Of a stretch of DNA of 42,362 nucleotides, positions 31,294-38,236 are shown one piece after another. The position numbers and the translations under genes were made by a program. The notes beneath the pieces are model-generated. The model saw nothing but the letters and a program-made list of their open reading frames with translations, did not search any database and had not been told where the DNA came from. Source of the DNA: Pseudomonadota bacterium (GTDB taxonomy: Bacteria; Desulfobacterota; Desulfovibrionia; Desulfovibrionales; Desulfovibrionaceae); assembly GCA_023433925.1 (NCBI GenBank), contig JAEYTO010000079.1, positions 1 through 42,362 of the forward strand, written 5' to 3'. The stretch's first letter is position 1. Every line of letters begins with the position of its first letter.

Positions 31294-33105
31294 TCAGGGC
31301 CTGGATGCCGCCTGGTCGGCGCGCGCCTCGGGCATGGTGAAGTGGAAGGTGGCGCCTGTTTCTTCGCCCTCGGCCGGGCTGACCACCCAGATCCTGCCGC
31401 CGTGGCGCTCCACGATGTGCTTGGCGATGGCCAGGCCCAGACCCGAGGAGCCGCCGGTCTTCACCCGGTGCTTCTCCACGCGGTAGAAGCGCTCGAAGAT
31501 CTTGGCCTGCTCCTCGCGCGGGATGCCGGGGCCGCGGTCGCTCACGCCGAACACGATCTCGCCCGGACCGGCCTGGTGAAACACGCTGACCGTGCCGTTC
31601 TCGGGACTGTGGCGCAAGGCGTTCTCGATCAGATTGCGGAAGACCTGCACGAGCCGGTCGTAATCCGCCAGGACGTGGACGGCCTTCTCCGGAATGCGGC
31701 AGTCCAGGGAGACGCCCCGGCCCCGGCCCAGGGCCTCGCACGCCCGGCTGGCGGCCATGGCCGCGACCTGGGCGTCCACCGGAGCCACCTCCAGGGCCTG
31801 GCGCTCGGCCTCCAGCCTGGAGAGCCTGAGCAGGTCATCGACGATCTTGGCCATGTGGTTGGCGTTCTTGACGATGATATCCAGAAAGCCCTTGGACTGC
31901 GGCGAGCAGCCCGGATCGGCCTGGAGGGTTTCGGCATAGCCCTTGATGGAGGTCAGCGGCGTGCGCAGCTCGTGGGACACGTTGGCCACGAAGTCGCGGC
32001 GCACGCGCTCCAGGTGCTTGAGACGGCTGATGTCGTGGAACACGACCACCGCGCCCAGGCCCGAGCCGCGCTCCCGGAGCGGGACGATGCCCACGTCGTA
32101 GTGCAGGCCGGCGCGCGGCTCGATGTGCAGCGAGGCGGGCGCGGCGCGCTCGCGGCTGGCCAGGACCCGCAGGCATTCCCGGTGCAGCGCCGGGTCCATG
32201 ATGGCCTCCAGGGGCGTCCTGCCGTGACAGCGCTCCACGCCTGGGAATATCTGGGTCATGGCCCGGTTCACGGCCTGGATGCGGCCGTCGGAGGACAGGA
32301 GCATGACGCCTTCCTTCATGTTGTCCAGGATGGCGACGAGCTGCTCCTTCTGGGCCGTGATGGTCGCGATCTGGACCTGGATGCTTTCGGCCATCCGGTT
32401 GATGGACCCGGCCAGGGGCGAGAACTCCCGGCCCGGATAGAGCCGCAGCCGCCGGGCGTGGTCGCCCTTGCCGATGGCCTCGGCCACCTGGCTCATGGCC
32501 TTGATCCGTGTCGAGAGCTGGCGGGCCAGCAGGTAGCTGATGAGCGCGGCCAGGGCGAAGGTCAGGCCCGCGCCCGCGAGCAGCCCGCCCAGGGCGCTGT
32601 CCATGCGCTCGTCCAGGCTCGCGTACTCAGTGGACACGCGCAGGAAGCCCGGCGGCAGGCCGCGTGGCCTGACCGCGTGCGCGGCGTAGACCAGGTCCTT
32701 GTCCAGGGTGTCGCTGTGGCGCACGGCCACTCCCGAGCCGCCGGCCTTGGCCGCGACGATCTCGGGCCTGGCGCCGTGGTCGTCCAGCAACGGCACACGC
32801 TCGAAGGACACCGACGAGTCGGCGAGCGCGCGCCCGCTCTCGGCCACGTAGGTCAGCCGTGCGTCCAGGCGTTTCGAGGCCTCGGTCAGCCAGGCGTGCA
32901 GCTCGGCGGGGCTCATGAGCCCGTTTTCGCCCTCCAGGGCCAGGGTCAGCATGCGCACCTGCCGCAAGGCGTCCTTCTTGGCCTCGTCCAGGAGATCCCT
33001 GCCGATGACCTGGCGCGAGTACCATGTGGATGCGAGCAGGGACAGGACGATGACCGCGATGAAGGACAGGAGCAGGCGGGATCCGAAGGAGATGGTTTTC
33101 GGCAT
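31294..33105 (-). CDS. phoR: Phosphate-regulon sensor kinase PhoR
   Basis: 603 residues with two N-terminal helices (about 8-28 and 172-194) enclosing a periplasmic sensor region of about 145 residues. Then come HAMP (about 195-245), PAS (about 253-360), HisKA (H378 in SHELRTPLTSIKGYAETL) and the ATPase domain (NLIENALRHSP, DRGPGIP, GGSSGLGLAIAKHIV). The HisKA context is typical of PhoR. The periplasmic domain is longer than in E. coli PhoR and like those of Gram-positive and deltaproteobacterial types. It begins four bases after the phoB stop codon, so the two are translated together. Confidence 0.93.
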   Translation of the reverse strand: MPKTISFGSRLLLSFIAVIVLSLLASTWYSRQVIGRDLLDEAKKDALRQVRMLTLALEGENGLMSPAELHAWLTEASKRLDARLTYVAESGRALADSSVSFERVPLLDDHGARPEIVAAKAGGSGVAVRHSDTLDKDLVYAAHAVRPRGLPPGFLRVSTEYASLDERMDSALGGLLAGAGLTFALAALISYLLARQLSTRIKAMSQVAEAIGKGDHARRLRLYPGREFSPLAGSINRMAESIQVQIATITAQKEQLVAILDNMKEGVMLLSSDGRIQAVNRAMTQIFPGVERCHGRTPLEAIMDPALHRECLRVLASRERAAPASLHIEPRAGLHYDVGIVPLRERGSGLGAVVVFHDISRLKHLERVRRDFVANVSHELRTPLTSIKGYAETLQADPGCSPQSKGFLDIIVKNANHMAKIVDDLLRLSRLEAERQALEVAPVDAQVAAMAASRACEALGRGRGVSLDCRIPEKAVHVLADYDRLVQVFRNLIENALRHSPENGTVSVFHQAGPGEIVFGVSDRGPGIPREEQAKIFERFYRVEKHRVKTGGSSGLGLAIAKHIVERHGGRIWVVSPAEGEETGATFHFTMPEARADQAASRP

Positions 33106-33108
33106 GTG

Positions 33109-33789
33109 CTACTCGCGGAACCTGTAGCCCACGCCGCGCACGGTCTCCACCAGGCGCGCGTGATCGCCGAGCTTCTGGCGCAGCCTGCGCATGTGGGTGT
33201 CCACGGTGCGCGCGTACCCGTCGAACTCGTAGCCCCAGACCATGCTCAGGAGCTGGTCGCGGGTGCGCACCCGGCCGGGATTGCGCATGAGCTCGGCCAG
33301 GAGCTTGAACTCCGTGGCCGTGAGCTGAAGCTCCTGGCCGTCAAGCTCGGCCTTGTGGGACTCCATGTCCACGCACAGGCCGTCGCGCCGCCAGCTCTGG
33401 CGCGCCTCCTCGCCCTGGCCGCGCCGCAGCACGGCGCGCACGCGCAGGATGAGCTCCCGCGGACTGAAGGGCTTGACCACGTAGTCGTCGGCGCCCAGTT
33501 CCAGGCCCACGATGCGGTCGATCTCCTCGCCCTTGGCGGTGAGCATGAGGATGGGGATCTTGCCCGTCTCCGAGCCGCGCTTCAGCTCCTTGCACACATC
33601 GAACCCGTCCATGCCCGGGAGCATGAGGTCCAGGAGGATCAGATCGGGCATGTGTTGGCGAGCCTTGCTCAACCCGTCCAGGCCATCGCTGGCCGCGAGC
33701 GTGTCGTGGCCGCCGCCTTCCAGGGTGTGCTTGAGGAGCTGCCGGATATCCTCGTCGTCCTCGATGATGAGTATGGTTTCCTTGGTCAT
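33109..33789 (-). CDS. phoB: Phosphate-regulon response regulator PhoB
   Basis: 226 residues from the ATG at 33787-33789 (AGGGTGA upstream). The receiver domain has the acidic pair DDED, D54 in LILLDLMLPGMDG and K in VVKPFSPREL. The OmpR-type winged helix has LTATEFKLLAELMRNPGRVRTRDQLL and the recognition helix region ARTVDTHMRRLRQKLGD. Phosphorylated PhoB binds Pho boxes and activates phosphate genes. It is the first gene of the operon; an inverted repeat and a weak Pho-box-like sequence lie upstream at 33823-33854. Confidence 0.94.
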   Translation of the reverse strand: MTKETILIIEDDEDIRQLLKHTLEGGGHDTLAASDGLDGLSKARQHMPDLILLDLMLPGMDGFDVCKELKRGSETGKIPILMLTAKGEEIDRIVGLELGADDYVVKPFSPRELILRVRAVLRRGQGEEARQSWRRDGLCVDMESHKAELDGQELQLTATEFKLLAELMRNPGRVRTRDQLLSMVWGYEFDGYARTVDTHMRRLRQKLGDHARLVETVRGVGYRFRE

Positions 33790-33822
33790 GATCGTCACCC
33801 TGCACTTTGGCCCATCATTCAT

Positions 33823-33854
33823 CACGATTTCATGACGGTTTGGCGGAAATCGTG
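33823..33854. promoter_or_regulatory. Inverted repeat / possible Pho-box region upstream of phoB
   Basis: CACGATTTC (33823-33831) and GAAATCGTG (33846-33854) are perfect 9-base inverted arms. On the minus strand the same region reads CCGTCATGAAATCGTGAT, a partial match to the CTGTCAT-N4-CTGTCAT Pho box. It starts 34 bases before phoB. PhoB autoregulation is plausible. Confidence 0.4.
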
Positions 33855-34016
33855 TGGCGAACTGGAGACAGGCGGCTTTGGATGCCCCCGCCTTTCCGGA
33901 AGGCGGCGCCGGGCCGTGTCACGCATCTGTAACATGTCGCCCCGAAGCCGGGAATGACCGGCCGCGCCTGCCTTCCGGAGCGGGCCGGAGTCAGGGCGCT
34001 GCCCGGCTCGCGCGAG

Positions 34017-34037
34017 TTGACACTCATTATCATCAGG
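34017..34037 (+). promoter_or_regulatory. Promoter with Fur box upstream of fur
   Basis: TTGACA (34017-34022) is a perfect -35 box. The overlapping GACACTCATTATCATCAGG matches about 12 of 19 positions of the Fur consensus. It lies about 50 bases before the fur start, indicating autoregulation. Confidence 0.6.
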
Positions 34038-34087
34038 CGTAGCCAGATTGCACTGCCGGCTTGCCGACATCCCAGGAGAGAATCATC

Positions 34088-34543
34088 ATGCCCGAGGCCG
34101 AAAGCAAGATACCCCTGGAGGTCTTCACGGAATTCCTGGCCGAACGCGGCCTGCGCATGACGCCCCAGCGGCGCGTCATCCTGGAGGTGTTCCTGGAGCG
34201 CGGCGGGCACATGGCCCCCGAGGAGCTTTATGACGCGGTGCGCCGGGCCGATCCGTCCATCGGGCAGGCCACGGTCTACCGCACCGTGAAGCTCCTGGCC
34301 GAGTCGGGCCTGGCCAAAACCGTGCGCTTCGACGACGGCCTGACGCGCTACGAGCCCAAGCACGGCCGCGAGCACCACGACCACCTCATCTGCGAACGCT
34401 GCCGGCATACCGAGGAGATCCTGGACGAGCGCATCGAGGAACTCCAGGAGGAGCTGGCCCGCAAAAAGGGCTTCGTGCTCACGGGCCACAAGATGCACCT
34501 CTACGGCATCTGCTCCAAGTGCGCTAAGCGGGACGAAAACTAG
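34088..34543 (+). CDS. fur: Ferric uptake regulator
   Basis: 151 residues from the ATG at 34088 (AGGAGAG upstream; an earlier in-frame ATG at 34061 lacks one). The winged helix is at about 10-90 (RMTPQRRVILEVF, ATVYRTVKLL). The metal-binding half carries HHDH (96-99), C102 and C105, and a second Cys pair (C142, C145). It represses iron uptake genes when Fe(II)-loaded. It has a Fur box in its own promoter, and a stronger one lies before the feo operon 116 bases downstream. PerR or Zur are the alternatives, but the position next to feo strongly favours Fur. Confidence 0.93.
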   Translation: MPEAESKIPLEVFTEFLAERGLRMTPQRRVILEVFLERGGHMAPEELYDAVRRADPSIGQATVYRTVKLLAESGLAKTVRFDDGLTRYEPKHGREHHDHLICERCRHTEEILDERIEELQEELARKKGFVLTGHKMHLYGICSKCAKRDEN

Positions 34544-34593
34544 TAGCCTCGGCGCGGGTTTGTCCGAGCCGGGACATTCGCAAGGAAATCTAG

Positions 34594-34622
34594 TTGACAA
34601 TGATTATCATCATCGCTAAGTT
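34594..34622 (+). promoter_or_regulatory. feo operon promoter with strong Fur box
   Basis: The -35 TTGACA (34594-34599) and -10 TAAGTT (34617-34622) are 17 bases apart. Between and over them GACAATGATTATCATCATC (34596-34614) matches the 19-base Fur consensus at about 16 positions. Iron-bound Fur would block the polymerase. Confidence 0.82.
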
Positions 34623-34658
34623 GTTGCGCAACAGCAACACGCGCCGAGGCCAGCACCC

Positions 34659-34892
34659 ATGACCGCAACGCAGCCGTTGACGAGCTTCCCGGCCGGCAGC
34701 CGGGTAAGGATCGAGAACTTCGACGCTTGCAGCAACGCACGCTGCCGGCTGTGCGCCATGGGTCTGACCCCAGGCACCATCGTGGACGTGGAGTCGGGCG
34801 GGCCGGGGCCCCTGCGCATGCGCGTGCGCGGGGCGAGCCTGGTCCTCGGAAAGGGCCTGGCCAGCCAGGTCATGGCCTCGCGCATCGAGTAG
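34659..34892 (+). CDS. feoA: FeoA-type protein (first copy)
   Basis: 77 residues with the SH3-like FeoA fold: LTSFPAGSRVRIENF, RLCAMGLTPGTIVDVESGG, then MRVRGASLVLGKGLASQVMA. It differs from the second copy in having a Cys pair region (DACSNARCRLCAMG). FeoA proteins bind the FeoB cytoplasmic part and help ferrous iron transport. It is first in the Fur-controlled operon. Confidence 0.9.
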   Translation: MTATQPLTSFPAGSRVRIENFDACSNARCRLCAMGLTPGTIVDVESGGPGPLRMRVRGASLVLGKGLASQVMASRIE

Positions 34893-34897
34893 GAGCC

Positions 34898-35224
34898 ATG
34901 CAGACCATCATTGTCATCGTACTGGTCATCCTGGCCGGGCTCTACGTGATCAGCCGCTTCTGGCGGGCGCGCCAGGGCGCGCCATGCTGCTCGGACTGCT
35001 CCGGGTGCCCGTGCAAGGGCGGAGCTTCCGGCCCTGGCGGCTCCGGCGGATCGGGCGGTTCGGCCAGACCGGGCGGGCCGGGCGGGCCATTCGGAACAGG
35101 GCTCGCGCCGCTGAAGCCCGAAGGCGGCTGCCCCGCCGGCCGCACGCCCAAGGAGGGCTGCCCGGCCCGCCTGGATCAGGCTCGCGGCGCGCGCGGGCCA
35201 GCCCCGGACAACACTTCCAAATAG
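34898..35224 (+). CDS. FeoB-associated Cys-rich membrane protein
   Basis: 108 residues from the ATG at 34898 (TAGGAGCC upstream, five bases after feoA). One N-terminal helix (MQTIIVIVLVILAGLYVIS) is followed by the Cys cluster CCSDCSGCPC, the layout of the small FeoB-associated (FeoC-like position) membrane proteins. Unusually it continues with about 60 residues of Gly/Ser/Pro-rich linker and two further Cys (EGGCPAG, KEGCPAR). It may handle iron at the FeoB channel or bind an Fe-S cluster. Confidence 0.78.
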   Translation: MQTIIVIVLVILAGLYVISRFWRARQGAPCCSDCSGCPCKGGASGPGGSGGSGGSARPGGPGGPFGTGLAPLKPEGGCPAGRTPKEGCPARLDQARGARGPAPDNTSK

Positions 35225-35237
35225 ACTGGACGAACTC

Positions 35238-35486
35238 ATGCCGAAAATCATGCCGCTGCGCGCCCTCAAGGTGGGGCAGAAGGCCGTGGTCAGGTCGGTC
35301 ACGGCCGCGGGCGAGCTTGGTCGCCGCATCCGGGACATGGGCCTGGTGCCCGGCGCCGAGATCGAGGTCGTGGGCCGCGCGCCCCTCAAGGATCCCGTGG
35401 CCCTGCGGGTCATGAACTTCACGCTGACATTGCGCAACAACGAGGCTGACTGGGTCAGCGTCGAGATGGAGGACGACCGTGGCTGA
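35238..35486 (+). CDS. feoA: FeoA-type protein (second copy)
   Basis: 82 residues with the standard FeoA pattern: PLRALKVGQKAVVRSV, GELGRRIRDMGLVPGAEIEVVGRAPLKDPVALRV, ending in the LTLRNNEADWV strand. It overlaps feoB by eight bases, so the two are translationally coupled and this copy is probably the direct FeoB partner. Confidence 0.93.
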   Translation: MPKIMPLRALKVGQKAVVRSVTAAGELGRRIRDMGLVPGAEIEVVGRAPLKDPVALRVMNFTLTLRNNEADWVSVEMEDDRG

Positions 35487-37734
35487 TTCCCCGCGTAAGC
35501 TCGCCGAGGCCCAGGGCAGGCCCGCGCCGAGCCTGGTCAGGCGAGCCGCGGCCAAGGTCCGCATCGCCCTGGCCGGCAACCCGAACTCGGGCAAGACGAC
35601 CCTGTTCAACGCCATGACCGGCGCCCGGCAGCACGTGGGCAACTACCCCGGCATCACCGTGGAGAAGAAGGAGGGCTTGGCCAAGGTCGGCGAGTCCTCG
35701 CTGCACGTCATCGACCTGCCCGGCACGTACTCGCTCACGGCCTACACCCAGGAGGAGCTCGTGGCCAGGGCCGTGATCGCCAACGAACGGCCCGACGCCG
35801 TGGTGGATGTGCTCAACGCGGCCATTCTGGAGCGCAACCTCTATCTGGCCGTGCAGCTCATGGAGCTTGGCGTGCCGGTCATCCTGGCCCTGAACATGAT
35901 GGACGAGGCCAGGGCTCAGGGCTTGTCCATCGACTCGCGCCGGCTGTCCGAGCTGCTCGGCGTGCCCGTGGTGGAGACCGTGGCCCGCACGGGCCAGGGC
36001 GTGGCCGAGCTGCTCAAGGCGGCCCTGGACACGGCCCGCGACGCTCGGGACGAGTGGCGGCCGCTGGACATTTCCTACGGACCCGACCTGGACCCCGCGC
36101 TCATCGCCATGGCCGGCCTGGTGGAGGAGCGCGGCTTGCTGGCCGGACGCTACCCGGCGCGCTGGGTGGCCCTCAAGTACCTGGAGGGCGACGAGGAGAT
36201 CCGCGAGCTGGGCCGCGCCGCCGGGACCGTCGGCGCGGAGCTGGAGGCCATGGCCTCCGAGGTGGCCGCGCACCTCAAGGCCACGCTGAACACCTATCCC
36301 GAGGCGGTCATCGCCGACTACCGCTACGGCTTCATCACCGCGCTCCTCAAGCAGGGCGTGGTGCAAAAGAAGCCGCTCGACCGCATCGCGGTCTCGGACC
36401 GCATGGACCGCGTGCTCACGCACAGGATTCTCGGCCCGGCCATCATGATCGGCGTGCTCTACCTCATCTACCTGCTCACCTTCAGCATCGGCAACCACCC
36501 GGTGGAATGGGCCGGCGCGTTCTTCACCTGGCTCGGCGCCACGGTGGAGGCGGCCATGCCCGAAGGACCGCTGCGCTCGCTGCTCGTGTCGGGCGTCATC
36601 GACGGCGTGGGCGGCGTGCTGTCCTTCGTGCCGCTCATCATGATCATCTTCGCCATCATCGCCTTCCTGGAGGACTCGGGCTACATGGCGCGCATCGCCT
36701 ACATGCTCGACCGCGTCTTCCGCGTCTTCGGCCTGCACGGCTGCTCGGTCATGCCCTTCATCGTCTCGGGCGGCATCGCCGGCGGCTGCGCCGTGCCGGG
36801 CATCATGGCCGCGCGCACCCTGCGCAGCCGGCGCGAGAAGCTCGCCACGCTGCTCACCGCGCCGTTCATGACCTGCGGGGCCAAGCTGCCCGTGTTCATC
36901 CTGCTCGTGTCGGTCTTCTTCCCCCAGCGCCAGGCCGCGGCCATGTTCTGGATCACCCTGGCCGCCTGGGCCGCCGCGCTCCTCGTGGCCAAAGCCCTGC
37001 GCTCGTCCCTCATCCGCGGCCCGTCCACGCCCTTCGTCATGGAGCTGCCGCCCTACCGCTTGCCGACCCTGCGCGGCATGCTCATCCACACCTGGGAGCG
37101 CACCTGGCAGTACATCAAGAAGGCCGGCACCGTGATCCTGGCCATCTCCGTGCTCCTGTGGGCGGCCATGACCTACCCCGGCCTGCCCGAGGAGGCCGCG
37201 CAAGGCTTTGACACGCGCATCGAGGCCGCCCAGGCCGATCTGGCCCAGGCCGAGGCACAGGGCGCGAGCCCGGAGCGCCTGGAAGCCATGGCCGGCGAGC
37301 TGGCCACCCTGGAGGCGGCCAAAGGCTCGGCCGAGCTGCGCGGCTCCCTGGCCGGCCGCGCGGGCATCGCCCTGGAAAACCTGACCGAGCACGCCGGCTT
37401 CGACTGGCGCACGAACATCGCGCTCATCGGCGGCTTCGCGGCCAAGGAGGTCATCATCTCCACCCTGGGCACGGCCTTCTCCCTGGGGGACGTGGAGCCC
37501 GGCGAGGACCGCAGCCTGGCCCAGCGCCTGGCCTCGGACCCGTCCTGGACCGTGGTGCGCGGCATGGCCCTCATCGCCTTCATCATGCTCTACGCGCCGT
37601 GCTTCGCCTCGGTGGTGGCCATCCGCCAGGAGTCCGGCTCATGGCGCTGGGCGCTCCTGAGCATCGTCCTCAACACGGTTCTGGCCTTCGCCGCGGCCAT
37701 GGCGATCTTCCAGATCGGCAGCGCCTTGACCTGA
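35479..37734 (+). CDS. feoB: Ferrous iron transporter FeoB
   Basis: 751 residues from the GTG at 35479. The N-terminal G domain has G1 GNPNSGKT (33-40), G3 DLPGTYS and G4 NMMD, after an extra 28-residue tail. The helical regulatory domain is followed by about ten membrane helices with the duplicated Gate/core motifs (FIVSGGIAGGCAVPGIMAAR and GGFAAKEVIISTLG). It imports Fe(II) through the inner membrane, driven or gated by GTP. It is the last gene of fur/feo regulation here; a family A repeat with a terminator-like stem follows. Confidence 0.97.
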   Translation: MADSPRKLAEAQGRPAPSLVRRAAAKVRIALAGNPNSGKTTLFNAMTGARQHVGNYPGITVEKKEGLAKVGESSLHVIDLPGTYSLTAYTQEELVARAVIANERPDAVVDVLNAAILERNLYLAVQLMELGVPVILALNMMDEARAQGLSIDSRRLSELLGVPVVETVARTGQGVAELLKAALDTARDARDEWRPLDISYGPDLDPALIAMAGLVEERGLLAGRYPARWVALKYLEGDEEIRELGRAAGTVGAELEAMASEVAAHLKATLNTYPEAVIADYRYGFITALLKQGVVQKKPLDRIAVSDRMDRVLTHRILGPAIMIGVLYLIYLLTFSIGNHPVEWAGAFFTWLGATVEAAMPEGPLRSLLVSGVIDGVGGVLSFVPLIMIIFAIIAFLEDSGYMARIAYMLDRVFRVFGLHGCSVMPFIVSGGIAGGCAVPGIMAARTLRSRREKLATLLTAPFMTCGAKLPVFILLVSVFFPQRQAAAMFWITLAAWAAALLVAKALRSSLIRGPSTPFVMELPPYRLPTLRGMLIHTWERTWQYIKKAGTVILAISVLLWAAMTYPGLPEEAAQGFDTRIEAAQADLAQAEAQGASPERLEAMAGELATLEAAKGSAELRGSLAGRAGIALENLTEHAGFDWRTNIALIGGFAAKEVIISTLGTAFSLGDVEPGEDRSLAQRLASDPSWTVVRGMALIAFIMLYAPCFASVVAIRQESGSWRWALLSIVLNTVLAFAAAMAIFQIGSALT

Positions 37735-37776
37735 AGCGTCTTGCACAAGACCTGAGAGAGGGCGTCGCTCCTCTCG

Positions 37777-37922
37777 GACTGCCGACAAACCCGCATTGCG
37801 CGAGAGAGGCCCCTTTTTTCAAAAAGGGGCCTCTCTCGCGCTCTCTTCACCAAAAGCTTTTGATATTATTTCAGCATATTGCCGCGGAGCCGCAGTTGAA
37901 AAGCGGGGCTCCAAGGGGGCGG
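37777..37922 (+). repeat. Family A intergenic repeat, copy 3
   Basis: GACTGCCGACAAAC is followed by a perfect 21-bp stem (37798-37818 / 37821-37841, loop TC), then TTTTGATATTATTTCAGCATATTGCCG and the first half of the GC-rich block; it stops near GGGGGCGG. It lies 42 bases after the feoB stop codon, in the same relative orientation as the other copies. A weaker stem GAGAGAGG / CCTCTC precedes it. Confidence 0.88.
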
Positions 37923-38236
37923 CGTGCAATCGTGCCATCCCGCACGGTTGTCTCCCGGACCCGCACTGCTCTCGCGGAAGCGCGACAATGAACGCCCCGG
38001 CTCCTCTGACAGGGAGGAGACCGGGGCGGTTTCATCCTTGACGCCCTTCCGATGCTCAGTCCTCAAGATGTTCCAAGGCATGTGCCAATATGTACAAGCC
38101 CGCATGCCTTCGTGCATGAAATAACAAGCTCGTTTGATTCCATCTTTACTTTCTATTTGGACGGACTTCATGATAGACATTGCCTTAATCCATCCCGCTG
38201 AACACGATTCTCCTCATTCGCGCAAAGGAGGGGCAG
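37923..38236. other. Intergenic region between the repeat and the chemoreceptor
   Basis: Apart from the hairpin at 37993-38028, I see no gene. The last about 120 bases are AT-richer and should hold the chemoreceptor promoter. No confident -35/-10 or sigma54 site is visible. Confidence 0.35.
37993..38034 (+). terminator. GC-rich terminator-like hairpin
   Basis: CGCCCCGGCTCCTC pairs with GAGGAGACCGGGGCG (one bulge or mismatch) and is followed by GTTTCATCC. It would end any transcript that passes the family A repeat. Confidence 0.6.
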
